Positions 1 through 7,552 are shown, numbered from the stretch's first letter. The stretch: 25,620 nucleotides of DNA from Gammaproteobacteria bacterium (GCA_028817755.1 JAPPPA010000160.1:1-25620); one strand, 5' to 3'. The notes: a model not told the origin generated them from the sequence alone. Program-made: numbers and translations.

Positions 1-811
1 CCAACACGGTTTCGCCCGGCTGCCAAAACGATGAAATTTGTAGAATCGCCGGGCCGCTGATGCCCCGGTGTGTGCAGAGCATGGCTTCTTCAAACACTTG
101 GCCGCCGTTGTTTGATACTTTCACCGCTGTTAACGCCAAGCCGCTTAAAGGTGCGATGGCTTCTAAGGGTTTACCGCTGAGCGTTAGCGGCACTAAACCG
201 GCGCGGGTCGGCTCGGTTTGTAAGCCAAACTGTTTAGCGATTTGGTAGCCAAACCCCGTGGCGCCCATTTTGGGAATGGATAGGCCGCCGGTTGCAATCA
301 CCAACTTGGGCACTTCAAAGTCTCCGATGCTCGTCTTGATCCGGAAACCCTGCCCTTCACTATCCCGCTCGCCCTGAGCCTGTCGAAGGGCAGGCCCTGT
401 GTGCAGAGCCTCAATATTCAAAATTTCGGTGTTTAGCCGCACCTCAGCCGCGACCTTTTCGGCCTCGGCCAGCAACATATTCAAAATATCTTTTGAGCTG
501 TTATCGCAAAACAACTGCCCTAGCGTTTTTTCGTGATGCGGAATTTCATGCTCATTAACCAGCGCAATAAAATCCCAAGGCGTGTAGCGCGCCAACGCTG
601 ATTTACAGAAATGCGGATTACTGGAAAGAAAGTTTTCCGGGCCGCTATACATATTGGTGAAATTGCAGCGCCCGCCACCAGACATCAAAATCTTTTTGCC
701 GGCTTTATTAGCGTGATCCAACACCAACACCCGCTGCCCCAGTTGGCCGGCGGTAATCGCTGTCATCAAGCCAGCAGCGCCAGCGCCGATGACGATGGCG
801 TCGTAGCTCAT
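1..811 (-). CDS. YhiN/HI0933-family FAD-dependent oxidoreductase, N-terminal part (cut by window edge)
   Basis: A flavoprotein of the YhiN/HI0933 (BaiN-like) family, which binds FAD through a Rossmann fold; its substrate is generally unknown. The reading frame opens with ATG at 811 and stays open to base 1, about 270 codons, so the C-terminal third or so lies outside the window. Residues 5-18 carry the dinucleotide-binding motif VIGAGAAGLMTA, followed by the family motif GKKILMSGGGRCNFTN at about residues 38-53. Further in are IATGGLSIPKMGATGFGY and the stretch around LCTHRGISGPAILQ, all typical of the family. An unusual in-frame insert lies near residues 130-148, where a dispersed palindromic repeat encodes LRQAQGER (see the repeat at 349-394). 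The next minus-strand gene upstream, the PhaC-like gene, ends 12 bases before this start, so the two may be co-transcribed. The family assignment is firm; the physiological role is not known. Confidence 0.88.
   Translation of the reverse strand, partial: MSYDAIVIGAGAAGLMTAITAGQLGQRVLVLDHANKAGKKILMSGGGRCNFTNMYSGPENFLSSNPHFCKSALARYTPWDFIALVNEHEIPHHEKTLGQLFCDNSSKDILNMLLAEAEKVAAEVRLNTEILNIEALHTGPALRQAQGERDSEGQGFRIKTSIGDFEVPKLVIATGGLSIPKMGATGFGYQIAKQFGLQTEPTRAGLVPLTLSGKPLEAIAPLSGLALTAVKVSNNGGQVFEEAMLCTHRGISGPAILQISSFWQPGETVL
349..394. repeat. Dispersed palindromic repeat, copy 1, inside the YhiN-like gene
   Basis: The core CCCTGAGCCTGTCGAAGGGC lies at 372-391. The arm CCTGCCCTTC (349-358) is the exact reverse complement of GAAGGGCAGG (385-394), so the whole unit can fold as a 10-base-pair hairpin around a 26-base loop. 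In the gene's frame the unit encodes LRQAQGER and flanking residues. A second copy of the core, with one mismatch, is at 5106-5125. Repeats of this form are known in many proteobacterial genomes, where they sit between genes and occasionally inside them. Confidence 0.8.
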
Positions 812-823
812 AGAAAAGCCGCC

Positions 824-2053
824 TTAGTAGATAAAGTCAGCTTCTGCCGCGCGGCGTTTAGCGCGAGCAATGGCTTTTTCAGCGCCATTCAGCACGCCGT
901 CTTTTACCAAGTCGCCAGAGCGTTGCTCTAGCCATTCAGCGGCAGGCTCCCAAACATTGTCGGTGGCTTTGCTGCCAAGTACTACGCCCATATGGCCGCC
1001 AGGCGAGGTGGTGAAGGTTTTGTCTTTACTACCCACCACGTCCATCAACTTACGCGCTACAGGCGATGGCACGAGTACGTCGCGGTCGCCCGCAAACACC
1101 ATCATGTCGGCTTGAATGCTGGTTAAGTCAGACTCGGCACCGCGAATTTTCATTTTGCCTTTGGCAAATTGGTTATCAATCGCACCGCTCACCATCATGT
1201 CCTGAATCACACCGCCCGGATATAGCAGCATGTTGTTTAGGTAGTCAGAAGTGGTGCTGTGGTTTTCCACAAACTCACGGTCCCATAAGCGCGTCAGCAA
1301 GTCCCAATACGTGGTGATCGAGCCAATCGGATCAGTCAACTTAAAGCCCAGCGTGGTAAGCCAGTTTGGCGATGCCAATAGCGCTGGATTGAGCTTGTGT
1401 AAACGCCAGTTGGAATATTTGCGCACCAAACGTGCGGGCGCATCCAAGGCTGTAGCCGAGCGCGCCACAATACCGCCGCCACGCAAATCAATTGGGCTAG
1501 CCACGGTAATAATATTTTTGATATTTGGGTCTTTGGTAAAGCCGGTATGCAGCAGAATCAGCAACCCGCCCATACACCAACCCATCATCGACACTTCTTC
1601 GCTACCGGAATGCTCACGCACTTTTTTGATCGCGTCGCCCAGCATAGTGTCGGCATAGTCTTTGAGGCTGAGATGCGCATGTTCTTTCTTTGGCTCGCCC
1701 CAATCGACCAAGTAGGTATAAAAGCCACGGGCCGACATATAACGCGCCAAGCTACGGTGTGGCATCAGGTCGAATGTTTCAGTGGTCACGCCTAAAGGTG
1801 GCACCAAAATAAGCGGCACTTGGCGGTTACGCGGGCGCACCGGCATTTGGCTGCCGTCGCTAATGGTGACATTGTTTTTTGGCGGCGTTGGGTAATAACG
1901 CAAGCTCATCGGCTCGTCTTCCAAAATCACCTCGTAAGGCGTTTTGCCAGACTTCACCAAGCTTTCACGCAGAAATAACCAGTCGAAAGCGTTGCTTAAG
2001 CCAGAAGTCAGTTTGTCGTTCGCTTTTAAAGCGCCAATAAGCGGTAAACGCAT
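824..2053 (-). CDS. PhaC-like polyhydroxyalkanoate synthase family protein (alpha/beta hydrolase fold)
   Basis: A member of the PHA synthase/alpha-beta hydrolase family, which polymerises or transfers hydroxyacyl groups from CoA through a Cys nucleophile. Counting from ATG at 2053 (409 residues), the nucleophile elbow GWCMGG puts Cys at 160. Asp 325 lies in FAGDRDVLVP and His 354 in GGHMGVVLG, completing the triad. LVPPLGVTTETFDL and the YLVDWGEP segment are also typical. The frame is open further up to GTG 2155/ATG 2152, the latter with an AAGG about 10 bases upstream, but that extension would translate straight through a terminator hairpin (2087-2109) and adds residues unlike the family. 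I therefore prefer 2053, although it lacks a clear ribosome binding site. No phasin, PhaA or PhaB gene is adjacent, and the protein is shorter than class I synthases. Whether it makes polymer or acts as a hydrolase cannot be told from the sequence. Confidence 0.82.
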   Translation of the reverse strand: MRLPLIGALKANDKLTSGLSNAFDWLFLRESLVKSGKTPYEVILEDEPMSLRYYPTPPKNNVTISDGSQMPVRPRNRQVPLILVPPLGVTTETFDLMPHRSLARYMSARGFYTYLVDWGEPKKEHAHLSLKDYADTMLGDAIKKVREHSGSEEVSMMGWCMGGLLILLHTGFTKDPNIKNIITVASPIDLRGGGIVARSATALDAPARLVRKYSNWRLHKLNPALLASPNWLTTLGFKLTDPIGSITTYWDLLTRLWDREFVENHSTTSDYLNNMLLYPGGVIQDMMVSGAIDNQFAKGKMKIRGAESDLTSIQADMMVFAGDRDVLVPSPVARKLMDVVGSKDKTFTTSPGGHMGVVLGSKATDNVWEPAAEWLEQRSGDLVKDGVLNGAEKAIARAKRRAAEADFIY

Positions 2054-2070
2054 GAGAAATGTCCGTCGCA

Positions 2071-2109
2071 AACCAAAAACAAAAAAGCCCGCAGCGTCTT
2101 GCTGCGGGC
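2071..2109 (-). terminator. Rho-independent terminator after the M19-like lipoprotein gene
   Basis: A perfect 9-base-pair stem, GCCCGCAGC (2087-2095) and GCTGCGGGC (2101-2109), closes a 5-base loop. Read on the minus strand it is followed by TTTTTT, then G and TTTTTGG. It begins 56 bases past the stop codon at 2165 and ends about 18 bases before the preferred start of the PhaC-like gene. It fits a terminator for the upstream gene and possibly an attenuator for the downstream one. Confidence 0.85.
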
Positions 2110-2164
2110 CAAGCATTTTACAGTAATTGCATGGTGGCCCAACCAGCGCCATCACGCCAAGGCC

Positions 2165-4495
2165 TTATTGGCTGGATAGCGAAGCGCTGGATTCCAGCGT
2201 GCGCTCCCACATTTGCAGGTAGGTTTCGGCGGAGTTATAGAGCGCGCGCAAAGCGTCGTTACCGCCACTAATGCGAATTTGCTCAACAAAATCCGCCACC
2301 AAACCGTAGTGCGATTGGCCTTCTAGGTTGATGTCGAATTCACGACCACTTTCTGGCACTTGCGAGATTTGGAAGGTGAGCGGCTGCACCTCAATGCCTT
2401 CACCCAATACGCCAGCCCAGTCACGACCTCTGAATAGCGTAAATGGGTAGCCAATATTGGTTTCTTGCGGCTCGGCTTGTGCGCCTAGGCCATTAGTGTC
2501 GGCGCCGTAACCCACGGCAAAGGGGTAAGGGTAATTGGCGGGCGTAACGTCACGCACTTTATCGACAAACTCCACAAACTCTTCACCGGTTGGTTTGTAT
2601 GGATAGATCAAACCGCCACCGGCAAGCATGTCTCGCGCTTGTTGCGTGCTAATACCGCCGTGACCACCGTGCGTAGACACCAAGGGATAAGCCGGCGACA
2701 CGCCCGCAGCTTTTTCAATCAGCTGCGATTTCATTTCTAGCTCTAGGTGATCCACTTCAATGATGATGCCTTTCTTCATCAGCTCTTCAACCATGAAGTT
2801 GCCAAGCGGCGTCATCCAGCGCGCATTGCATTGTTCGTTATTGCCGTAAACCGGTAGCGACAGACTGCCGATTAGATCAGTCACCGGGTTCAATAGCGGA
2901 TCAAGCACCGAAACGCCTTCGGTACATTCAGGCGAGCCAGCTAACTCACATAAACCAGCTAATGACTCCGCCATAATCGCGCCAGCGTCATAGAAATAAT
3001 CTTGCTCCGGGCAATCGTAGGTTTGCCAAAAGCGACCGGTGTCTAACAAGTTGCCGAAGTTAAGGATCAGACCATCAAAAATACCGTTGCCGCCAAAGGC
3101 ATTGTCGAATTCATGCACGGGGAATAGCTGACGCACGCCTTTGTCCCAGAGCACATCTAGCTGAGCTTTAATGCCACTTTCGGTGCAGGAGTTTTCATCG
3201 GCCAAGCCCAAGGTTTCTTGCAAGCGGTCATCAAAGCGATCCTGGCCATAGGCGTGCAGCGCTTCTGATAATTCAGACTCCGGCTCACCCGGATTTTCGC
3301 CACCCAACAAACCCGTTGGCAGGCTTACTGCAGGCAAGTTGTAATTCAGCTGGCAGTTAAAGATGTGTGAAATTTCCACGCCCAACACCACCGCCAATTT
3401 ACCCTCAGCAATCACCTGGCGCGCTTCTGCTGGCGAACCAACTAGACGCATCCAGCCTTGGCCGGGGCCACCGTTTTGGGCATCGATATAGTCTTGCAAG
3501 CGATGCATAAAATCGACTTGATCGTGAACCGTTTGCATCTCATTACATTGCAAACCGGGGCCGCCCTGCTGCGTTAACGGGTTCGCGGTATCAATACCTT
3601 TTACCAACTGGCACAACACGCGGTTTTCCACCAAGTCATTCACCATAATGCGTAGGCCAGACTTCCACGCCCGCTCTACCCATTTGTAATACATGCCTTC
3701 ATGCGTAATGCGTTTGGGGCCGGGCCAATCCACAAATTCTGGATAACCAGAAGTATCGTGCCCATCAAAATCTTCACCCATTAAGCCGCCAACCAAATCC
3801 GCAAAGCCCTGCGGGCCATGCGTGCCACCGCAGTCATCTACCGCGTGCTCCACACCAAAGCGGTGAAACGGCAAACCATGCACTGCACCGCCCAAAAAGT
3901 CGGTCGCCGACCAATGCACATGCACATCAGCAAAACCCGCTACGGTGCCGTCGCTGCGTGTACCTTTAAAACTTGGGCCGTCTACGTTAGCGCTTAACTC
4001 TGGGAACTCCATGCAGCCGGAGGCAGGCACAAAGCGGAAATCACCACCCTGCTCTGCCAAAGCCAAACTGGCATCATCCGCTTCAATCATCGACAAGCCT
4101 GACAGTTCTGATTGAATTACAAAGCTCTCGCTATCCATCAGTACCGTCCAGTCAGCCGCGTTGTCGGGTTCATTAACGCTCACTACGCCATTTCCGGCGG
4201 CAGGAAAGGTGCCGTTCTCTGCTAAGAACAAATACTTGCCCAAATCAGTCGCCTTAAAGAAAAACGGCGTAGCGCTGGCAAGCGCCTCGGTTGCAAAGGC
4301 GTAACCGCCGTTTTCTTGGCGTAAGGCGTAATTATTGCTGCTCACCGACTGAATGGCGTAACAGCCATTCGCCATTTCAAACTGATTGGTTGGCATTGAG
4401 GCCCGCGGCCCGTCGCTTGGCGACGGTACTGATGGCGCCTTACAGGCAACCAAGGCAAGGGGCAGCAACGCTGCGCATTTACGTAGCGTGTACAT
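2165..4495 (-). CDS. Large lipoprotein metal-dependent hydrolase related to peptidase M19 (membrane dipeptidase)
   Basis: Probably a lipid-anchored amidohydrolase-superfamily enzyme of 776 residues. The signal peptide ends in the lipobox LVAC with Cys 18. Residues about 41-161 form a separate N-terminal part with internal repeats resembling a beta-trefoil (YAIQSVSSNNYALRQ, then FVIQSELSGLSMIEAD). The catalytic part starts near residue 185 with ADVHVH (His 192 and 194), continues with VVLGVEISH (Glu 374) and LFPVHEFDN (His 461). It then shows IIEVDHLE (His 583), STHGGHGG (His 609 and 612) and GYGADTNGLGAQ (Asp 666), in the order expected for M19-like binuclear metal sites. It is much longer than classic membrane dipeptidases (roughly 320-400 residues) because of the N-terminal part and insertions. 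GGAG five bases before ATG supports the start. The substrate is unknown; dipeptidase activity is not assured. Confidence 0.75.
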   Translation of the reverse strand: MYTLRKCAALLPLALVACKAPSVPSPSDGPRASMPTNQFEMANGCYAIQSVSSNNYALRQENGGYAFATEALASATPFFFKATDLGKYLFLAENGTFPAAGNGVVSVNEPDNAADWTVLMDSESFVIQSELSGLSMIEADDASLALAEQGGDFRFVPASGCMEFPELSANVDGPSFKGTRSDGTVAGFADVHVHWSATDFLGGAVHGLPFHRFGVEHAVDDCGGTHGPQGFADLVGGLMGEDFDGHDTSGYPEFVDWPGPKRITHEGMYYKWVERAWKSGLRIMVNDLVENRVLCQLVKGIDTANPLTQQGGPGLQCNEMQTVHDQVDFMHRLQDYIDAQNGGPGQGWMRLVGSPAEARQVIAEGKLAVVLGVEISHIFNCQLNYNLPAVSLPTGLLGGENPGEPESELSEALHAYGQDRFDDRLQETLGLADENSCTESGIKAQLDVLWDKGVRQLFPVHEFDNAFGGNGIFDGLILNFGNLLDTGRFWQTYDCPEQDYFYDAGAIMAESLAGLCELAGSPECTEGVSVLDPLLNPVTDLIGSLSLPVYGNNEQCNARWMTPLGNFMVEELMKKGIIIEVDHLELEMKSQLIEKAAGVSPAYPLVSTHGGHGGISTQQARDMLAGGGLIYPYKPTGEEFVEFVDKVRDVTPANYPYPFAVGYGADTNGLGAQAEPQETNIGYPFTLFRGRDWAGVLGEGIEVQPLTFQISQVPESGREFDINLEGQSHYGLVADFVEQIRISGGNDALRALYNSAETYLQMWERTLESSASLSSQ

Positions 4496-4700
4496 GGTGT
4501 CTCCAGTAATTATTTAATTTGCGAATCAACAATGAATACAAATTCAATGGCTGGCTTGTACGTAACTGCTACGCAAGGACAAACGGCCTAAAAAAACAGA
4601 CCGATGGCTGATAGATGAATTTTTTCTGGCTTCGCCACTCTAATCGCCTTAGTCCACGCGCTATAGTGTGGCCCGGAAGAGACAACCCAACGAGATCGCT
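4496..4700. promoter_or_regulatory. Divergent intergenic region with candidate plus-strand -10 box
   Basis: This 205-base gap separates the minus-strand M19-like gene from the plus-strand cupredoxin gene and must hold both promoters. TATAGT at 4662-4667 could be the -10 element for the plus-strand operon, giving a leader of about 27 bases; the corresponding -35 region is poor. I saw no convincing operator or hairpin here. Confidence 0.35.
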
Positions 4701-5084
4701 ATGCGACCAATCAAGATTTTTACCGTAGCCCTACTGCTATTACTGAACGCGGGTAACAGCTGGGCGCACGGCGACGAAGACCACAGCGAAAGCAGCATCA
4801 GCACAGAAAACGCTGAAGCAACCAACAACGCCGAAATCATCATTACCGACGGCTGGGTAACCAGCGGCCCGGAAGCCATTAAAGTAAAACGTGGCGACAC
4901 CGTGCGCATGGTATTCACCAGTAATAAAGTCGACGAGCTACACCTGCACGGCTACGACATTGCAGTGGATTTAAAACCTAACGTACCCGCGGTGCTGGAA
5001 TTTAAAGCCGAATACCCCGGCCGCTTTGGCTACGAACTGCACAAGGCACACCGAGAAATTGGCGCGATTGAGGTTTACCCCTAG
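4701..5084 (+). CDS. Secreted cupredoxin-like protein
   Basis: A small periplasmic protein with a cupredoxin fold, likely to bind copper or another metal. The start is ATG 4701 (127 residues), because a signal peptide begins there (MRPIKIFTVALLLLLNAG) and should be cleaved after the Ala of SWA, leaving HGDEDH at the mature N terminus. The upstream frame to 4668 adds only charged residues. The mature domain has the features of EfeO/plastocyanin-like cupredoxins: the strand EAIKVKRGDTVRMVFTSNKVD, the HLHGYD motif, and FGYELHKAHREIGAIEVYP at the C terminus. A classic blue-copper Cys is not seen; the ELH-x3-H pair takes that place. The stop overlaps the GTG start of the next gene by one base (TAGTG), which suggests translational coupling to the membrane protein. 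Function is unknown. Confidence 0.8.
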   Translation: MRPIKIFTVALLLLLNAGNSWAHGDEDHSESSISTENAEATNNAEIIITDGWVTSGPEAIKVKRGDTVRMVFTSNKVDELHLHGYDIAVDLKPNVPAVLEFKAEYPGRFGYELHKAHREIGAIEVYP

Positions 5085-6556
5085 TGAGTAAACTCTCGCC
5101 GTTATCCCTGAGCTTGTCGAAGGGCGGGTTACTCTTAGCCACATTCACTAGCACCACCGCCCAAGCTCACTCCTTCGGTATCACCTACTCATTACCTGTG
5201 CCGTTTTGGTTATACGGTTCAGGTGCGGCAGTGGCGTTGGCGCTGTCTTTTGTGGTGGCGGCTGTATTTATGCGCCGCGGCGCAGAGAGCGCTAACAAAT
5301 CGGCTAAGGTAATTGGTAGCCATCCAGTACTTTCTGGTTTTGTCCGCCTTAGCCAGATTCTTGCCTTGGTATTTTTAGCCGCTGCGGTTATTACCGGGCT
5401 TTACGGCCACCCCAACTCTTACGCCAACCTGAACATGACCTTGTTCTGGATTATTTTTGTGTTGGCCTTTGCCTATTTCACGGCGGTTATTGGTGGGCTG
5501 TATCAATTCGCTAACCCATGGCAAAACATTGCCTGTGGCATCGGCAAACTGGTTAAACCTATCCAAACCGGCCTGTTTAAATACAACGCCGAACGCTTTG
5601 GCTATTGGCCAGCCATTGCCTTGTATATCGCCTTTATTTGGGTAGAACTGTTTGGCGCCACCAAACCGCTATCACTCGCCTATTACCTAATGGCGTACAC
5701 CGGTATTAACGTGCTTGGCAGTTTGCTATGGGGTATTAAAGACTGGTTCCGGTACGGCGAATTCTTTAGCGTGTTTTTACGCATGATGGCCTTAGCTGCG
5801 CCGTTCACCCTTTCCAAGCCGGAAGGCGGAAACTTACAACTCAGCCTGCAATGGCCGTTTGCTCAACTGCTTAAAGAAACCGCCGACCACAAAAGCTTGG
5901 TGGTGTTTATTCTGTTTATGCTGTCGTCCACCGCTTACGACGGCCTGCATGAAACCGTGCCGTGGCAACGGCTGTTTTGGTCACAGCTATTACCCACCTT
6001 AGACCCCAGTGTTTTAGAACACGGCCTGCGCGCCATCATCACGCATCGCAGCTGGTACGACACCTACCAATGGGGCAGCTTAATCCTCAGCCCCTTTGTG
6101 TATTTGGCCGCTTACCTCTTAGCACTTTGGGGCGGCAAAAAACTCGCCAAAAGCGACTTAAGCCTTTCCCACCTAGCGGTGCGTTTTGCTTACTCGCTCT
6201 TACCCATTGCCTTGGTTTACCACGTCACTCACTACTACACCTTGCTACAAACCCAAGGCTTAAAAGTGCTGGCGCTGTTTTCCAACCCACTAGGCTGGGA
6301 TTGGAATTTATTCGGCACCGCCGACTGGTTTAAATACCCCATCATTCCTGACGTAAGTTGGGTTTGGCATATCCAAGTCATCACCATCGTGATTGGTCAC
6401 ATTATTTCTGTGTACATCGCCCACGTTGAGGCCTTGCGCCTATTTGGCGATCACCGCAAAGCCACCCTCAGCCAGCTACCCATGCTGTTGTTAATGATGG
6501 CCTTTACCACTGCGGGCCTATGGATTTTGGCGCAACCCATTCAAAGTGGCTTGTAA
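5084..6556 (+). CDS. Polytopic His-rich membrane protein (family sometimes annotated fenitrothion hydrolase)
   Basis: An inner-membrane protein of 490 residues with roughly 10-12 membrane segments. The GTG start overlaps the preceding stop. A signal-like N terminus ends near AQAHSFG (residues 26-32), followed by the family signature SLPVPFWLYGSGAAVALALS. From memory, this family is often labelled fenitrothion hydrolase after one membrane protein; that label should not be taken as its native role. Histidines cluster in or beside membrane segments: H289, H380, H383, H429, H439, H447 and H457, with the 429/439/447 set inside one hydrophobic stretch, suggesting metal or heme ligands. Residues about 7-14 (LSLSLSKG) are encoded by a dispersed repeat (5106-5125), so the start of the signal peptide is recent or misassigned. 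Coupling to the cupredoxin gene suggests that they act together. Confidence 0.75.
   Translation: MSKLSPLSLSLSKGGLLLATFTSTTAQAHSFGITYSLPVPFWLYGSGAAVALALSFVVAAVFMRRGAESANKSAKVIGSHPVLSGFVRLSQILALVFLAAAVITGLYGHPNSYANLNMTLFWIIFVLAFAYFTAVIGGLYQFANPWQNIACGIGKLVKPIQTGLFKYNAERFGYWPAIALYIAFIWVELFGATKPLSLAYYLMAYTGINVLGSLLWGIKDWFRYGEFFSVFLRMMALAAPFTLSKPEGGNLQLSLQWPFAQLLKETADHKSLVVFILFMLSSTAYDGLHETVPWQRLFWSQLLPTLDPSVLEHGLRAIITHRSWYDTYQWGSLILSPFVYLAAYLLALWGGKKLAKSDLSLSHLAVRFAYSLLPIALVYHVTHYYTLLQTQGLKVLALFSNPLGWDWNLFGTADWFKYPIIPDVSWVWHIQVITIVIGHIISVYIAHVEALRLFGDHRKATLSQLPMLLLMMAFTTAGLWILAQPIQSGL
5106..5125. repeat. Dispersed palindromic repeat, copy 2, inside the signal-peptide region of the membrane protein
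   Basis: CCCTGAGCTTGTCGAAGGGC differs by one base from the core of copy 1 (372-391). In this gene's frame it encodes the LSLSKG segment at about residues 8-14. The partial inverted symmetry CCCT...AGGG is the same in both copies. Confidence 0.78.
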
Positions 6557-6597
6557 GGCTTTATCTCGCGTTATTTGCCCCTATTTATATTCAAGGC

Positions 6598-6616
6598 TGA
6601 GTGCAAAACGCACTCA
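6598..6616 (+). promoter_or_regulatory. Leader hairpin before the PpiC-type gene
   Basis: TGAGTGC (6598-6604) and GCACTCA (6610-6616) form a perfect 7-base-pair stem around AAAAC, between the membrane-protein stop and the ribosome binding site AAGGA (6631-6635). No T tract follows, so it is not a normal terminator. It may be an mRNA processing or stability element. Confidence 0.5.
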
Positions 6617-6641
6617 ACCACACCTCATAAAAGGACACCTC

Positions 6642-7454
6642 ATGTTTATCCGTCTTTCTGCCGTTATTGCCCTAAGCGCCGCTGCATTTACACCAGCCGC
6701 TTATGCTGAAAAAGTATTAGGCACCGTTAACGGCGTTGAAATCACCGAAGCCCAATATCAATACCGTTTGGCCAGCTCACCGCCACAACTGCAACAACAA
6801 GAAGCCACCATTCGCGGCCGCCTATTCCGCGACATGGTGTTACGTGAAGTACTACTCCAAGAAAGCGAGCGCCTAAACATCGCCAAAGAGGACGAAGTGC
6901 AAAAGCAACTCGCCGAGATTCGCAAGAACGTGCTTGTACGCACCCTAGTCGATCGTATTACCGAACAAGCTAGCCAAGTCAGCGACGCCGAGCTACAGGC
7001 CTACTACAACGCCAATAAAAACCAGTTCGCGCTACCGCCACAAATCCGCGCCAGCCACATTTTGGTAGAAACCCAAGCCGAGGCCGAAGCCATTGTGAAA
7101 GCGCTAAACAACGGCGCCGACTTTGCAACATTAGCTAAAGACAAATCCATCGGCCCAAGCGGCACCAGCGGCGGCGACTTAGGCATGTTCGGCCAGGGCC
7201 AAATGGTGCCAGAGTTTGAGCAAGCCGCCTTTGCGCTAAAAGTGGGTGAAATCAGTCAGCCTGTAGAAACCCAATTTGGCTTCCACGTGATTAAAGTCAC
7301 CGACCATTCAGGCAGCAAAACCCAAAGTTTTGCTGAAGCCAAAGAAGAAGTACGCAGCAAACTTGTCACTGAAAAATTGGACCAAGCGCTTATCGACCTT
7401 GAAAGCAAAGCTAAGGTCGTGATTAACGACCCAAGCTACGAACTACCGCAGTAG
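6642..7454 (+). CDS. Secreted PpiC-type (parvulin/SurA-like) peptidyl-prolyl cis-trans isomerase
   Basis: A periplasmic foldase of 270 residues that isomerises Xaa-Pro bonds. ATG 6642 is chosen because AAGGA lies six bases upstream and a signal peptide starts there (MFIRLSAVIALSAAAF), cleaved after AYA near residue 22; the frame open to 6546 adds an unlikely extension. An N-terminal helical SurA-N-like part spans about residues 25-125 (VLGTVNGVEITEAQYQYRL). The rotamase domain at about 131-222 shows IRASHILVETQAEAEAI, FATLAKDKSIGPSG, GGDLGMFGQGQMVPEFEQA and VETQFGFHVIKV. The gene follows the cupredoxin and membrane-protein pair in the same direction, with an 85-base gap that holds a hairpin. 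It could help fold partners of that cluster or serve as a general chaperone. A terminator follows. Confidence 0.9.
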   Translation: MFIRLSAVIALSAAAFTPAAYAEKVLGTVNGVEITEAQYQYRLASSPPQLQQQEATIRGRLFRDMVLREVLLQESERLNIAKEDEVQKQLAEIRKNVLVRTLVDRITEQASQVSDAELQAYYNANKNQFALPPQIRASHILVETQAEAEAIVKALNNGADFATLAKDKSIGPSGTSGGDLGMFGQGQMVPEFEQAAFALKVGEISQPVETQFGFHVIKVTDHSGSKTQSFAEAKEEVRSKLVTEKLDQALIDLESKAKVVINDPSYELPQ

Positions 7455-7481
7455 CTCAGCCCACAAACACAAAAACACTTT

Positions 7482-7515
7482 ATAAGCCCCGGCAAAGCAT
7501 TTTGTCGGGGCTTAT
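7482..7515 (+). terminator. Rho-independent terminator after the PpiC-type gene
   Basis: ATAAGCCCCGGCAAA (7482-7496) pairs with TTTGTCGGGGCTTAT (7501-7515) over 15 positions with one G-U pair and a four-base loop GCAT. The plus-strand 3' arm ends in TTATTTCTG, a short U-rich tail. The A-rich flank on the other side means it could also stop minus-strand transcripts. Confidence 0.82.
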
Positions 7516-7552
7516 TTCTGTGTAATCTGTGTTCACTAATCAAAACAGTATT

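Noticed and set aside
3996..4509. Plus-strand frame 4291-4509 across the start of the M19-like gene
   Set aside because: It is antisense to a signal peptide with a good ribosome binding site and shows no recognisable protein features.
7518..7540. CRP-like site (TGTG...TTCAC) upstream of acs
   Set aside because: The half-sites TGTGT and TTCAC are eight rather than six bases apart and match the consensus poorly. Regulation of acs by CRP is known elsewhere but is not shown by this sequence.
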